Assembly (NCBI GenBank): GCA_029204225.1
Contig: CM055111.1
Span: 16,167,019-16,231,018, forward strand
From: Diphasiastrum complanatum
Taxonomy: Eukaryota > Streptophyta > Lycopodiopsida > Lycopodiales > Lycopodiaceae
Direction of reading: 5' to 3'
Length of the DNA stretch: 64,000 nt
The position numbers were made by a program, and so were the translations under genes. The first letter of the stretch is position 1; each line of letters begins with the position of its first letter. Below the pieces are notes generated by a model. That model ran no database searches. It was not told where the DNA came from and saw only the letters and a program-made list of their open reading frames with translations. Positions 22,556-34,181 of this stretch are shown here, piece by piece.

Positions 22556-22972
22556 TTGTTATGTTGTTTTCCCCTTTGCTTTGATCCCCTGAGTGGGAAA
22601 TGCCGTAACACGTTGGAATTCTCATCCTCACCAACATGGTGTAACTGGTATCTTGCATTTTTTGAATTTCAATTTATAAAAAGATTAGCCAAATTAGGGC
22701 TCATAACATGGATGAATGATTTCTTTCACTCATTTAGATATATTGATGACATCTGCTTCATTAATAATCCAAACATCAATTTGTTTATGGATAAGAATCA
22801 TGTAAGAATACCAGAAAACCCTTTCTGGATTTATCCATTGGACTTTCTTGATATTGAAAAGAAGTCTTGTGAAGCAAACACCACCAGTTTTCTAAATATC
22901 TCAATTGTCTTTAGTCCCGTAACGAGGGTTTATCATCTCTCAAAGTTTGATATAGAGGCAAATTGCAATTGA
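22556..22972 (+). pseudogene. Penelope-like (or related non-LTR) reverse transcriptase fragment
   Basis: The frame contains SPTWCNWYLAFFEFQFIKRL, FFHSFRYIDDICFINNPNIN, then FWIYPLDFLDIEKKSC and TSFLNISI. RYIDD is the RT motif C. The arrangement E-F-x-F upstream, RYIDDI-x-x-I-N-N, I-Y-P-x-x-L and then F-L-x-x-I resembles RTs of Penelope-like elements and their relatives rather than plant LINE, copia or gypsy RTs (YADD/YVDD/YIDD in other contexts). An insertion between INN and IYP (KNHVRIPEN) looks extra. The fragment runs straight into the left arm of a palindrome at 22953. No endonuclease domain was found. Confidence 0.5.
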
Positions 22973-23419
22973 CTTGCATTTTGAAGATATGCATTGTTGC
23001 AACCACGCAGTTTTTTTTTATCAGATTGCTTTTGTTGTGAACATTCTCTGCCAATAAACACCTTCGACTAATGTCAAAGGGGACATAATTCAGTAATTCT
23101 AACCACTAATCAAATGTAACAACCTCAATAACACATGTTTTAGGTCTATTATGAAGGCATTTATTAATCCTATGTTATTGAGATTGTTACGTTTGATTAG
23201 TGGTCAGAATTACTGAATTATGTCCTCTTCATCATTAGTCGAAGGTGTTTATTGGCAGAGAATGTTAACAACAAAAGCTGTCTGATTAAAAAAACACGTC
23301 AATAGTCGAAGGTGTTTATTAGCAGAGAATGTTAACAACAAAAGTTGTCTGATAAAAAAAAACTAAGTGGTTGCAGCAATGCATATCTTCAAAATGTAGG
23401 TCAATTGCAATTTGCCTCT
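22953..23419. repeat. long imperfect inverted repeat
   Basis: The left arm 22953-23137 and the right arm 23170-23419 are reverse complements with scattered mismatches, around a ~32-bp loop. The outer ends read agaggcaaattgcaatt and aattgcaatttgcctct. The right arm is longer because a ~67-bp section (from agtcgaaggtgtttatt) is duplicated, at 23237 and 23304. The form is that of a fold-back or MITE-like element or a head-to-head pair of element termini. Confidence 0.85.
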
Positions 23420-23541
23420 GCTTCCAGTGTCTCACTTTACTTGAGTTGAGGATGCATCAGCTTAGTAAGCCCTTATGTAAATCCATGCAGCACAGAGGTG
23501 ACAACCTATAAAAGAGAACGTTCGGGCCGCTGACTGCGTTG

Positions 23542-24149
23542 CTAATTAGTGGCCACAATTGCACTTGAATTATTTGGCTTTGATGATTTGTTAATGTTGA
23601 TCAACGTTGTAGACTGCTCGCATCGTTTTCCCTGTGAGCTTGATGATTCTATCTGACTATGAATCCTTTTTTGGCCTCTTTTGGGCTCAATAGCTGGCAC
23701 CTTGTCTGTTTCTTCCAGATCCTTGATGTAGGAATCCGACAAACTATGTGTCTGCCTATTACCTCACCATTAAATTTTACCCAAAAATTCTTTTTACAAG
23801 CAGCAACAACAGATGCTTTATAATTGATGTTCTTCAGAATGTCTAGAGAAGTGGGCACCTGAGTAGCACGCCCACGCCCATGAGAGTTTCGAAGTACAAC
23901 GACGGATGATGATGATGCTCTTAAGATCAATGCATTGTTCACAGTCTTCTTGAGCTGGACTAAAGGCTTTTTTTGAACTTCTCTAGGAGGAGAAAGAGTA
24001 GGAGTTGCTTTGGGCCTGGAAATTTGTTGGAGACTTGTAGTAGCATTGCAATCGTTTGTTTGCTTAGTAGGTGGGTGAAATAAGTTGTGAACCAATTGAT
24101 TCCAATCATCCAAAAGCCGATCTACAACATATTGTGAAGTTTTTAGCAC
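23542..24149 (-). other. unrecognised minus-strand coding-like stretch
   Basis: Two overlapping minus-strand frames, 23649-24149 and 23542-23742, read like one protein broken by a frameshift near 23740-23760. Segments include YVVDRLLDDWNQLVHNLFHP, a Pro/Lys-rich linker, LDILKNINYKASVVAACKKN and finally a basic low-complexity tail (EPKRGQKRIHSQIESSSSQG). The first segment faintly recalls the third helix of a TFIIS N-terminal domain, which I cannot confirm. It stops at the LTR of element D, so its upstream part may have been displaced. Confidence 0.25.
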
Positions 24150-24150
24150 G

Positions 24151-24860
24151 TGTGAACTTCACCACACACCTTACAGGTTCTTACTGAGGTGTTGTAAAAG
24201 CACAAGATTGATCAAAGAACAGATTACTTGAAAAATCTAAGGCAAGAGCACAATGGCATACAACAGACTGAAAAAAATAACTTCTCACTATGAGGAATGA
24301 ATGTCAGAAATAATTCTAAGTGCTCAGTATGTGAAAAATAGGCTGCTCTTAAGTAGAGAGAGAAAATCAACACTAGAATACTCGAGTAGAGAGAGAATGA
24401 GTCCAAAATACCAAAATCTCAATATTCACAATATGGCAAAACATGCCAAGGTTTCCCTACATCAAAGTGGCTCGAATTCCAACAGTGGGATTGCATGGAA
24501 AGTCCACTTAACTTAGTTAAGTCAACTACCAAGAATCCACATGTGTAACTGCATGCATGGATATTGCATGTACTGCATGTCAACTCATAAAATTGCCTAG
24601 TCATGTGTAGATCATAGAAACCACTTTGCATGTTGCATGCACTGATTGCATGTGGCTTGCATGCATACTGAATGACATTGCATGTTATCTAAACTTTTGC
24701 ATGACATCAAATTTGAATCTACCTAACTCAAACTCGACCTATTCTAGAAGGTTATGTGCTCAGTTCACATACCTTTATGTACAAACAAAGTTTACAATGG
24801 AAATAATATGGTCATGGCCCCAAAACTCGAGATAGGAAGATATTATTTTACTAATCTTCA
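24151..24860 (-). repeat. 3' LTR of copia element D (~710 bp)
   Basis: The right end ACTAATCTTCA (24860) abuts a minus-strand polypurine tract aaggaggagtg (24861-24871). The left end is placed at TGTGAACTTC (24151), giving TG..CA termini. The interior is unusually rich in TGCATG and CATGCA words (24550-24670). There is no second LTR copy in the window. Confidence 0.65.
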
Positions 24861-27208
24861 CACTCCTCCTTAATATATATGTTCCTATCCAATATAGAAT
24901 TTGAAATTAGGCCAACATTAGACCTCATCTTGATAAAGACATTATTGAGTAATGGCTTGGTGAGAAGATCTGCAACACAATTTGAAGATCCAACATGCTC
25001 CAATACGATCTCTCTCCCAATGACTTTTTCTCTTACAAAATGATGAGCTACCTCGATGTGTTTGCTCCTTGCATGGAACACATGATTATTTGCAAGAGCC
25101 TAAGACGAGATGTTACCATTCTTGATAGTTGGAAGGTCTTCATCTCCATAACACTTTAGCTCCAAAAGTAGTCTTTTGATCCATAAAACCTCCTTTGTTG
25201 TGGTTGTAAGAGATTTGTTTTCAGCTTCATAGGATGATAAGGATATAGTTGCTTGCTTCTTTGATAGCCAAGAAACTAGATTCTCTCCTAGAAAAATTGT
25301 GTAAGCAATTGTGGATTTTCTATCCAACCTATCTCCTACAAAATCTGAATCTGAAAAAGCAATCAAAGTCAAATCTTCTCCCTTGTAGAATAATCCATAA
25401 TCTAAGGTAGAAGATATATACCTCAAGATTCTTTTAGCCAACTTTCAATGATATAACTTTGGATCCTGCATGTGTTGACTTAGCTTATGCACACTAAAGC
25501 TTAGATCAAGCCTAGTCAATGTTAACCATATAAGTGAGCCAATAAGACTCCTATATAGAGTGAGGTTTCATCATCTTTCATAGGAACTTTTACAATGTGC
25601 TCCATTGGTGTATCTATGCCTTTACAATTTTCTCTTTGGAATTTCTTGAGCATGGAAAGTGCATATCTACTTTGGCTTATAAATGCATGACCTTTCCAAA
25701 AATCTATTTCAAGGCCTAGAATATAGTAAAGAACTCCTAAGTCCTGCATCTTAAACTCACTACCAAGTGCATGCTTAGTTTCTTCAACTAGCTTCTCATT
25801 ATTTTCACAAAGAATGATATCATCTACATAGATGAGAAGAATAATTACAAAGTTATCTACAAACTTAATATACAAAGAGGGGTCATATGCACTAACCGAG
25901 TGATATGAGATAGGCGTTGAGCCTTGCATACCAAGACCTTGGTGCTTGTTTTAGTCCATAGAGACTCTTGAACAAAAGATAGACTTTTGATTTTGCACCT
26001 TCTTTCACAAAACCAGGAGGTTGCTCCATGTAAATCTCCTCCTCGAGGTAACCATTGAGAAAGGCATTAGAAACATCTAGCTAAAACATTCTCCAATTGT
26101 GAAAACATGCAAGAGATATGAGTATTCTGATTGTTACCATTTTTGCAACTGGTGCAAAGGTGTCTTCATAGTCAAGACCTATGATTTGTGAGTAACCTTT
26201 ACCACAAAGTCTTGTTTTATATTTATTGATAGATCCATCATTATTATACTTGATTCTGAAAACCCACTTACATCTCATCACATGCATGTTGTTTGGTGTC
26301 TTCACAAGCTCTCATGTGTTGTTTGACATCAAGGCTTCAAACTCTTGGGTCATTGCTTCAACCCACTTCTCGAATTGAAGTGCTTCTTGGACATCTGATA
26401 TGAAGAGAGCATGATAGAAAGTTTCACCTTCCACTTGCCCTACTTCCACATCATATGTGAGCCTTCTTGGCTCAGATCTCTCTCTTGTAGATCTTCTTTG
26501 TGTAGGTGCTTGAAGTTGCTCCTCCTCAAGCCTCGGCCTCACCACTTCTTGAGCAGCATCAAGATTGATAATTGTAGATCTTGCATGAGACTCCTTGACC
26601 TGTGCTTCATCCAAGTTAAACTTCTGATCTTCATGAAAGATCACATCTCTACTAACAACATTTTTGTCAGTAGAGGGAAGGTATACTTTATATGCTTTTT
26701 TAATAGATGCATATCCTACAGAAATTCCTTTAACAGCACTAGGATCTTCCTTTTTCCTAGTCTCTATAGGTACATGCACAAAGCATACACAGCCAAATAT
26801 CCTAAGATGATCAATCTTAGGCTTTTTCTTATACAACATCTCAAATGGTGTTCTTCCTTCTATTGCAAGATTAGGAAGACTATTACAAAGATAATTTGCA
26901 CATGAAATTGCTTCTCCCAAAAACTCTTTAGGTAGAGAAGCTTCTAGCCTAATGGCTTTTGCACATTCACACAAAGTTCTATTTGTTCTCTCCGCAACTC
27001 CATTTTGCTGAGGAGTATATAAACAAGAAAATTGCCTTTGTATTTCCTCTCTCTCACAAAAGTCTTTAAACTTATTGGAAGTATATTCACCTCCACTATC
27101 ACTTCTCAAAGCTTTCAACTTGAAAGAAAACTGCTTTTCTACATAAGCTTTGAAAGTAAGGAAAACATCATAAACCATGGCTTTAGAAGATAGCATATAG
27201 ATCCAAGT
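24851..27208 (-). pseudogene. copia pol fragment (element D): integrase core, RT, RNase H
   Basis: From 27208 leftwards: TWIYMLSSKAM, then LRSDSGGEYTSNKFKDFC and TPQQNGVAERTNRTL (second and third catalytic segments of integrase), the GKTPFEMLYKKKP-like chromodomain-side region, and a variable linker with an RRLTYD-like motif. RT follows in pieces: CKWVFRIKYNNDGSINKYKT (26081-26305), IILLIYVDDIILCENNEKLV (25522-25929). RNase H lies at 25100-25441 (IAFSDSDFVGDRLDRKSTIA, SLSSYEAE) and its end at 24851-25081 (FHARSKHIEVAHHFVREKV). Frameshifts and stops separate the blocks. The integrase starts abruptly at 27208; gag, protease and the first catalytic Asp are missing. Confidence 0.9.
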
Positions 27209-27210
27209 GA

Positions 27211-27898
27211 TAAAATTTTCATTTTAGGACAATAATGACTGTACTTAACAATCATAGAGAGTTATTGGTTGCTTAATCAATGGATCTATCAAGTTTTACA
27301 CATTAGATCTTGATCTAGATTCACTACACATGGATTTAAACAAGAGCAATGGATCAACACATCATAAATTAGTGAAGGCGGCCTCACACGTGTGGAGTAC
27401 TGTCCACATTACGGCCTGCACCTGAAACAACAAGTACAATAGTCCTAGATAGCAATCATTCATTCAAATCAAAAGACAAATGATTAGAAATCTCACAAAA
27501 GTGTAGAATGCAAAAGTCTCATCAATCTTCTTAGCAAAATGATGATCCTTTTATGGATCAAGTACATCCATGAGTCTGGTATAGTCTAGCAGGTCTTCAC
27601 ACATGTGAAGAGTGCCACATCACTCAGATCTATCCATTTGATCCATCCTTGATCCTTATCCAAAGTTGACCTTCTAGAATCTGGCTAAAATCCAAGGAGC
27701 TAGTCTCCTAGAATATAGGAATATTTTCTACAAAATTGGATCTAAAGGAAAATGGTCAACTCTTATCTTCTAAAACTCTATACACACATGTGAACATCCA
27801 CTTGCCATGTGGGAGCATTTACTCATGCACATGCAAGAAAAAGCTAATTTCTAGGTGACTAGTCAACTTGACTAAAAACTAGTCATATCATGTTCACA
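27211..27898 (-). repeat. 3' LTR of copia element E (~690 bp)
   Basis: The right end CATGTTCACA (27898) borders the RNase H end of element E. The left end TGATAAAATTTTCATTTTAG (27211) resembles the LTR start of element B (TGTGAAAGTACTATACTTTAG), so the two are related. No second copy is present; borders are inferred from the TG/CA ends. Confidence 0.55.
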
Positions 27899-28731
27899 CT
27901 AACTAGATTGATACAAAATCAATTTAGATATATATAGGTATGCCGCTTCACAAGAAGATAGTGAGATAGTATCTTGCTTTTTGGAAAGCCAAGATATTAC
28001 TCCTCCACAAAGAAATGTTGCAAATGCACTAATGGACTTTCTATCCATCTTTTCACTTGCAAAATCTGAATCCGAGTAGGCTCTCAAGTGCAAGTTAGAT
28101 CCTTCATAAAGTATGCCAAAAAATCTAGTACTAGAAACATATCTAAGTACTCTCTTGGCACTTTTTCAATGATGAACTAATGGAGCTTGCATACTTTGAC
28201 TCAACTTGCTTACACAAAAACTTAAGTCAGGTCTAGTGATGGCTAAATAGATTAGAGAGCCTATAAGCGTCCTAAAGAGAGTGATGTCCTGAAAGGATGC
28301 TTTATCACCTTCATTAGTTGCTTTCACAACATGCTCCATAGGGGTGTCAATCCCCTTACAATCTTTCATACCAAATCTTTCAAAAATGGAAGTAGCATAC
28401 TTAGATTGACTTATGAAAGTACAATTGCTACTTCTAGACACTTATATCCCAAGTATAAACTTTAGGAAGCCTAGATCTACCATCTTGAACTCACTAGATA
28501 AATCAACTTTTACTAATTTGCTTATTCCTTCATGATGATGTCATCAACATAAAGCACCAAAATGATGATCATTCCTTCATTACATTTGAAATATAAAGAA
28601 GGTTCATAAGCACTTAGTACAAGGCCAAGGGAATAGAGAAAATCATGCAACCTAGAATACCAAGCTCAAGGTGCTTGCTTCAAGCCATATAGGCTCTTAA
28701 GTAGCACACTTTTGATCCTCACCAACCTTGC
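27899..28731 (-). pseudogene. copia RT/RNase H fragment (element E)
   Basis: From 28731 leftwards: a degraded RT with SLYFKCNEGMIIILVLYVDD (catalytic YVDD near 28545), the region after it at 28166-28441 (STFISQSKYATSIF-like, GSLIYLAITRPDLSFCVSKL), then RNase H at 27899-28093 (YSDSDFASEKMDRKSISAFA, SLSSCEAAY). The RNase H end is missing. The fragment is cut at 28731, where the truncated 5' LTR of element F starts. Confidence 0.88.
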
Positions 28732-29243
28732 ATAATACACAGTGGGTAATATATACAGAAGTCCGATGCTGGTAAGCAATCAAGACGATATACAGAATAC
28801 ATGTCCGCCTGCGCGCGAAGACAATTCTGTCTAGGATCAAAAGATCCAACTGTCCACTAGTGAAGCAAGACTATTACTCGTGAGAGAACCGTGTTTCTCT
28901 CACGCCAATGCACTGCGTGGATTCGCATGCAATGCTTGAAGAAATTCAGAAGAGAAATCAACATAGACGATTTTCTTATTGTATCTAATCTTGAATGCGA
29001 ATGCATATGCTACTTATTTCGTATGTTTGAATTTTCTTGTTCTTTTGAATTTCGCAATTTGGTTGAAACTAAATCGAATGTTGTATTAATTTTATGAACG
29101 TAGATCAGCAATGACTGATACACTCTGGAGGATTGTAAGAGCAATTCAGCTGGCAATGTCCAGTGGTCGCATCTGAACTCCATCCGAACTGAGAGAGGGA
29201 GTCGTGCCGTATTTGCCTTGCGAATCATGACTGATTCTCCTCA
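28732..29243 (+). repeat. 5' LTR of element F, 5'-truncated
   Basis: 512 bp matching 33668-34181 of the 3' LTR. It ends TCTCCTCA directly before the primer site. The missing first part lies exactly at the junction with element E. Confidence 0.88.
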
Positions 29244-29244
29244 G

Positions 29245-29257
29245 TGGTATCAGAGCC
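29245..29257 (+). other. primer-binding site of element F
   Basis: TGGTATCAGAGCC one base after the LTR end, the initiator-Met tRNA complement. Confidence 0.92.
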
Positions 29258-29358
29258 CACCCTGTCAAATTCTGACATAGCCAAAAGAAGCTATCAGATC
29301 CAAGAGGCCAAGCATTCAGACAATCAACCATCAACAAGGAAACAGACTTCAAAAAACA

Positions 29359-32300
29359 ATGGTTTCAATCAGCAGCATGCAGAGCAAGATCTGCACTATA
29401 CTTGATTCTTTAGGATCTAACTTTTTAGTCTGGAAAGTTAAGACATCCTTAATATTCAAGGGTGAAGGACTCTTTTCCTGGGTGAATGGCACAGAAGAAT
29501 TGCCTACAACAACAGACAAGGAGCTACGCGAATGGAGGGAGAAAAACGACAAGGCAGTAGCCTTGCTATCATCTTCCATCGAAGATAGCCTTACACTTGA
29601 TCTGGCTACACTCTCCAAATCTAAGGGGATGTGGGATGCACTGCTCACAAGATTTCAGATGAAATAAAAAAGTCAGATCATGATGTTGGAAGATCAGTTG
29701 ACAAATCTACAATGGGATGGAAAAGACCTCACCTCCTTCATGAGAAATATGAAGGATTTGTTTCTATCTCTACACAACTCTGGAGCAGATAATGCAATAT
29801 CAGGTGAGAAGGAGCTCACGTATTTGTTGAGAGCCTTACCCAGATCTTTCTAGACGACACGAACCCTTCTCGCGAAAGATCCCGCCATGAATCTCGAAAA
29901 GATGATTGTCGAGATTCGAGAGGAAGTCGAGGCCAGAGAACACCTTGATCACAAGGATGGCTTTGACCAGGCCCTCTATGACAACAGAGAAAAATCCAAG
30001 AAATAATTCAAGCCTAAGAGGGAGTCGAATCAGAGGCAGGATCGTGACCAGCAAGCAGAGAGGACCAGCAAGAGCAACTAGAAGACCAAAGGGAGGGCGA
30101 AATGACAAGATACAGACAAGAAGACCTGCATGAGATGCAGAAGAGACGGGCATACAGTAGATACCTGCTGGCTCAATCCCAAGATTGAGTGTATCCATTG
30201 CCATAAGAAGGGTCATGTAGCCATGGATTGCCGCCAGAACCCAAGAAACAGATCAACACAGAACAGACAGGAGAACAACAATAATTCTTTCTATTTCGAG
30301 GAGCCCGAGAGCTCAAAGATGGAATAGAAATTATTCGACCGCCTACATCTGTGAAGATGTGTGTGCAACATCAATGTCTGACACACATGAGGTGATTCTA
30401 GATTCAGGTGCCACCCCACACTTCGTGACATCAAGACAAATAATGTCTGATTTCAAAAGTGCGGATCTCTCAAGATTCATAGTTCTTGGAGATGGATCTA
30501 GACATCAAGTGAAAGACATTGGTTCACTATGGCTCAACACCAACGATAGAGACAGATGACTCGAAGATGTTCTATTCATGCCTACTCTGCAACAAGACTT
30601 TCTCTCTGTAGCAAGAATAGCAGATGCAGGGATGCGTGTGACATTTTCTAATGAAGCATGCAATGTGATTGACGCCAGCACCAGCACTCTCATAGCTCAA
30701 GGCAGAAGAAAAGACAACCTATATCATCTGAAGGTGCACCTACCTGAAGATCAGATGCATCAGACCCATGATGACTCGCCAGACACTCTGTGGCACAAAA
30801 GACTCTGCCACATGAACTCAATGACACTTTACCAAGCAAGTCATCATGGAGCGATAACAAGGGTCAGCATCTCGAATGCAACCAGTTCGACCACCTCTGA
30901 TGCATGTTTAAAAGGCAAGATGTCGTGCACTCCATTCGTCAAAGACTCCTACAGAACGACCAAGATTCTGGAGCTAGTGCATTCTGACATCTGTGGACCA
31001 TTCAATGTGATCTCATTAGGAGGTTCAAAATATTATATAGCCTTTATTGATGATTATAGCAAGTTTGCCAGAGTGTATTTTATTCAGAATAAATTTGAAA
31101 CACGCGATAAATTCACAGAATATGTGAATTGGGCAGAGAGATGTACAGGCAGCAAGGTGAAGCAGATCAGAACGGATCGAGGTGGCGAATATATCTTGAA
31201 TCGCTTCACTAACTTCTGCAATGATCATGGTATCATTCACAGAAGAACTACAGCCTGCACACCGCAGCACAATGGCGTTGCTGAACGAAAGAACACGACC
31301 CTAATGGAAGCAGCTAGATGCGTGATGGCCTATTCGAAAGTTCCAAGGGCACTGTGGGCTCAAGCAATAGCTATAGCCACGTACATCCAGAACAACACAG
31401 ACAAGTCTGGTGTTCCTCACACGACACCACATGAGCTATGGTGGGGTAGAAATCCCAACCTGTCTCACGTCAGAATCTTTGGCTGTGCAGCATATGCACA
31501 TATTCCTGATAAGCTTCGAAAAAAGCTTGATGAGAAAGCCAAGCAGGGATTTCTATTAGATTATGACAACAATTTGTCATCTACATGCCAGACACGAACA
31601 CTGTGAAAATAGTGAGAGATGTCAAATTTGACAAGAGTAGGACAATGGCCAATGACGATTCTGTCAACTGCAAAGTTCTGGAGAGACAATACTATGACCT
31701 ACCGCCAGTGATAGAGGGAGTAGCAGACAAACACGAAAACAAAGATTTTTGAGTCGTCTCCCATTCGAACGACGAATATGATGAAGAAAGATTCGAGAGA
31801 CAACCTACCACCGCAGTTCCTATAAACCAAGATGGTTTCGGACAAAGCAGAGCAAAGGCATAGGTGTTCCAAGAGGATCTCCCAAAAGGTCAACAAGACC
31901 ACGAAGAGCGCTAGCAAGATATGTGCCAGGCAGCTCAACTTCCACATCAGAAGAATTCTGCGGGTTCAGTGGTAAACCACAGACATTCAAGGAGGCGATT
32001 GAAAGCCCAAAAAGGACAGATGGATCCAAGCCATGAACGAAGAGATGGAGTCCATGAGGAAGAACCAGGTGTGGACGTGTCAAATGCAAATGGGTCTTCA
32101 AGCTCAAATACGGACCAGATGGGAATGTGTCAAAATACAAGGCAAGACTTGTGGCGAACGGTTTTTTTCAGAGATACAGTATTGACTATTCTGAAACCTT
32201 CTCTCCTATCATCAAGCATTTGTCCCTACGTCTGTTATTTGCATATGCAGCAGCTTATGACCTCAGGATTCACATTGTGGATGAGAAGACGACCTTCTTA

Positions 32301-33512
32301 CATGGCGAATTAGACGAAGAGGTCTACATGGATCAACCCCCAAGATTCGTCTCGAATTCACTTCCTGACTATGTATGCAAAATGCATAGAAGCATCTACG
32401 GTCTAAAGCAGTCAGTCCAACAATGGTACAAGAAGAAAGATCAAGCCCTTAAATCATTAGGATTCAAGCCTCTGTTGGCTAACTCCAATGTGTATGTCAG
32501 AATTACAGATGGGCAGATCATCATAGTGGCTATATATGTGGACGACACTTTGATACTTTGTAGGAGTGAGCAACTAATTGCTGAGGTGAAGACACATCTC
32601 GAAACATCTCGAGATAGTGGATCTGGGAGAAGCCAGTTGTTACCTAGGCTTACAAATCGAAACGGACTATGAGGGAGGTAAGTTATACCTTCACCGGTCC
32701 AGATACACCCAGAAAATCCTAGAGGACTTTGGGATGCTAAACTACAAAGGAGCGGACACTCCAATGCTCGCAGGGATGGTGCTAACGAATGATGACTGTC
32801 CAAGGACTGAGGCAAAGAGAGAACAGATGCAGCTCACACCTTACAGGAAGCTGATAGGATCACTGATGTACCTTGCATACAACACACGTCCTGATATTGC
32901 TTATGCAGTGTTCTGGATGAGCCAATTTGCCTAAGGCAACTCTTGGACGAAACAAGGAACGAGCCTCTGGTCTTGCAAATGGACAACACCTCTGCAATAT
33001 ACCTGACGAAAGATCCCATGTTCCATTCCAGAACGAAGCACATTGCCATCAAATATCACTTGATCAGAGATCTGATTGAAAAGAAAATGATGCAGACCAC
33101 CTTCATAGGAATGAAAGACATGGTTGCTGACATCTTCACAGAGGCCCTGGACAAAGGACTCTTTGAGAGACAAAGGAGCAGTCTTGGGATCGTAAAGCTA
33201 TCATGCTTTGAGAGGGAGCTGAAGAAAAAAAATGTTTCTGATTGCAAAGGCTTGCTAGCTTTCAGCCCTTCGCCTGATGAACATGTTCGCGAACTCGAAC
33301 ATCTGGAAACACAAAACACAAAGAGTTTCATGAACGCAAAAGTCAACAGAGACGAAGACGAATGGTTCGCGAACACGAAAGATCCACGAACGAGATTCCT
33401 TCGCGGTCTAGTACGGAAGAAGGCAGACGAGGTAAACAAAACCCGTTCAATGCTCACACCCCAAGGAGTACCTCCAAAGATCATGCAAGTACCCAGAAGT
33501 ACAGTAATCTGA
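29359..33512 (+). pseudogene. gag-pol remains of copia element F
   Basis: The gag N-terminus runs from ATG 29359 (SNFLVWKVKTSLIFKGEG, WREKNDKAVALLSSSIEDSL) to a stop at 29665-29667. More gag follows with a stop near 29850, then two zinc knuckles at about 30130-30235 (CIHCHKKGHVAMDC). The protease motif ILDSGATPHF lies at about 30390. Integrase spans 30578-31606: LWHKRLCHMN, AFIDDYSKFARVYFIQ, IRTDRGGEYILNRF and TPQHNGVAERKNTTL, so the catalytic D-D-E positions are present. RT: 32127-32672 with IVAIYVDDTLILC, continuing in another frame at 32617-32934. The RT end (WMSQFA) joins LDETRNEPLVLQMDN directly at about 32934, so the first half of RNase H with its first acidic residues is deleted. The frame then runs through ADIFTEALDKGLF to 33512. 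At least five stops or frameshifts. Confidence 0.9.
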
Positions 33513-33514
33513 TC

Positions 33515-34181
33515 TGATGGCATGACATCAGCAGATACTCCCTAGGTCGTGGCTAATCTGCCACTCTTGTAATTCTCTGGTTAGTTGTAGATGCTTAATC
33601 ACTCTAATATTAGATTTACACAGAGAGACCATACTTACTGCATTATACTTGACATATAGATCAAAAACATGATACATAGTGGGTAATATATACAGAAGTC
33701 TGATGGTGGTAAGCAATCAAGACGATATACAGAATACATGTCCGCCTGCGCGCAAAGACAATTCTGTCTAGGAATAGAAGCTCCAACTGTCTGCAAGTGA
33801 AGCGAGACTATTACTCATGAGAGAACCGTGTTTCTCTCACACCAACGCACTACATGGATTCGCATGCAGTGCTTGAAGAAATTCAGAAGAGAAATCAATA
33901 TAGACGAGTTTCTCATTGTATCTGATCTTGAATGCAGATGCATATGCTGCTTATTTCGTATGACTGAGTTTTCTTGTTCTTTTGAGTTTCGCAATTTGGT
34001 TGAAACTAAGTTGAATGCTGCATTTTTTTTATGAACGTAGATCAGTAGTGACTGACTACACTCTGGAGGATTATAGGAGCGATTCAACTGGCAATGTTTA
34101 GCAGTCACATATGAACTCCATCCGAGATGAGAGAGAGAGTCCTGTCGGATTTGCTTCACGAATCATGACTGATTCTCCTCA
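33515..34181 (+). repeat. 3' LTR of element F (~667 bp)
   Basis: Ends TCTCCTCA at 34181, as the 5' LTR does before its primer site. The start is placed at TGATGGCATG (33515) because homology to the H copy continues across it and the real border cannot be proven; no clear polypurine tract is visible. Confidence 0.7.

Larger units (their letters stand above)
28732..34181 (+). mobile_element. Ty1/copia retrotransposon F
   Basis: Plus-strand element with a 5' LTR lacking its first ~150 bp (28732-29243), a primer-binding site (29245-29257), gag-pol remains (29359-33512) and a 3' LTR (about 33515-34181). The LTR copies align from tacacagtgggtaatata (28736) / tacatagtgggtaatata (33672) to ctgattctcctca. 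Because the left LTR end is missing, no target duplication can be read. The same family recurs at 56736-57190 plus 63627-64000. Confidence 0.9.

Noticed and set aside
26411-26905. 164-codon plus-strand ORF
   Set aside because: Antisense shadow of the integrase of element D.
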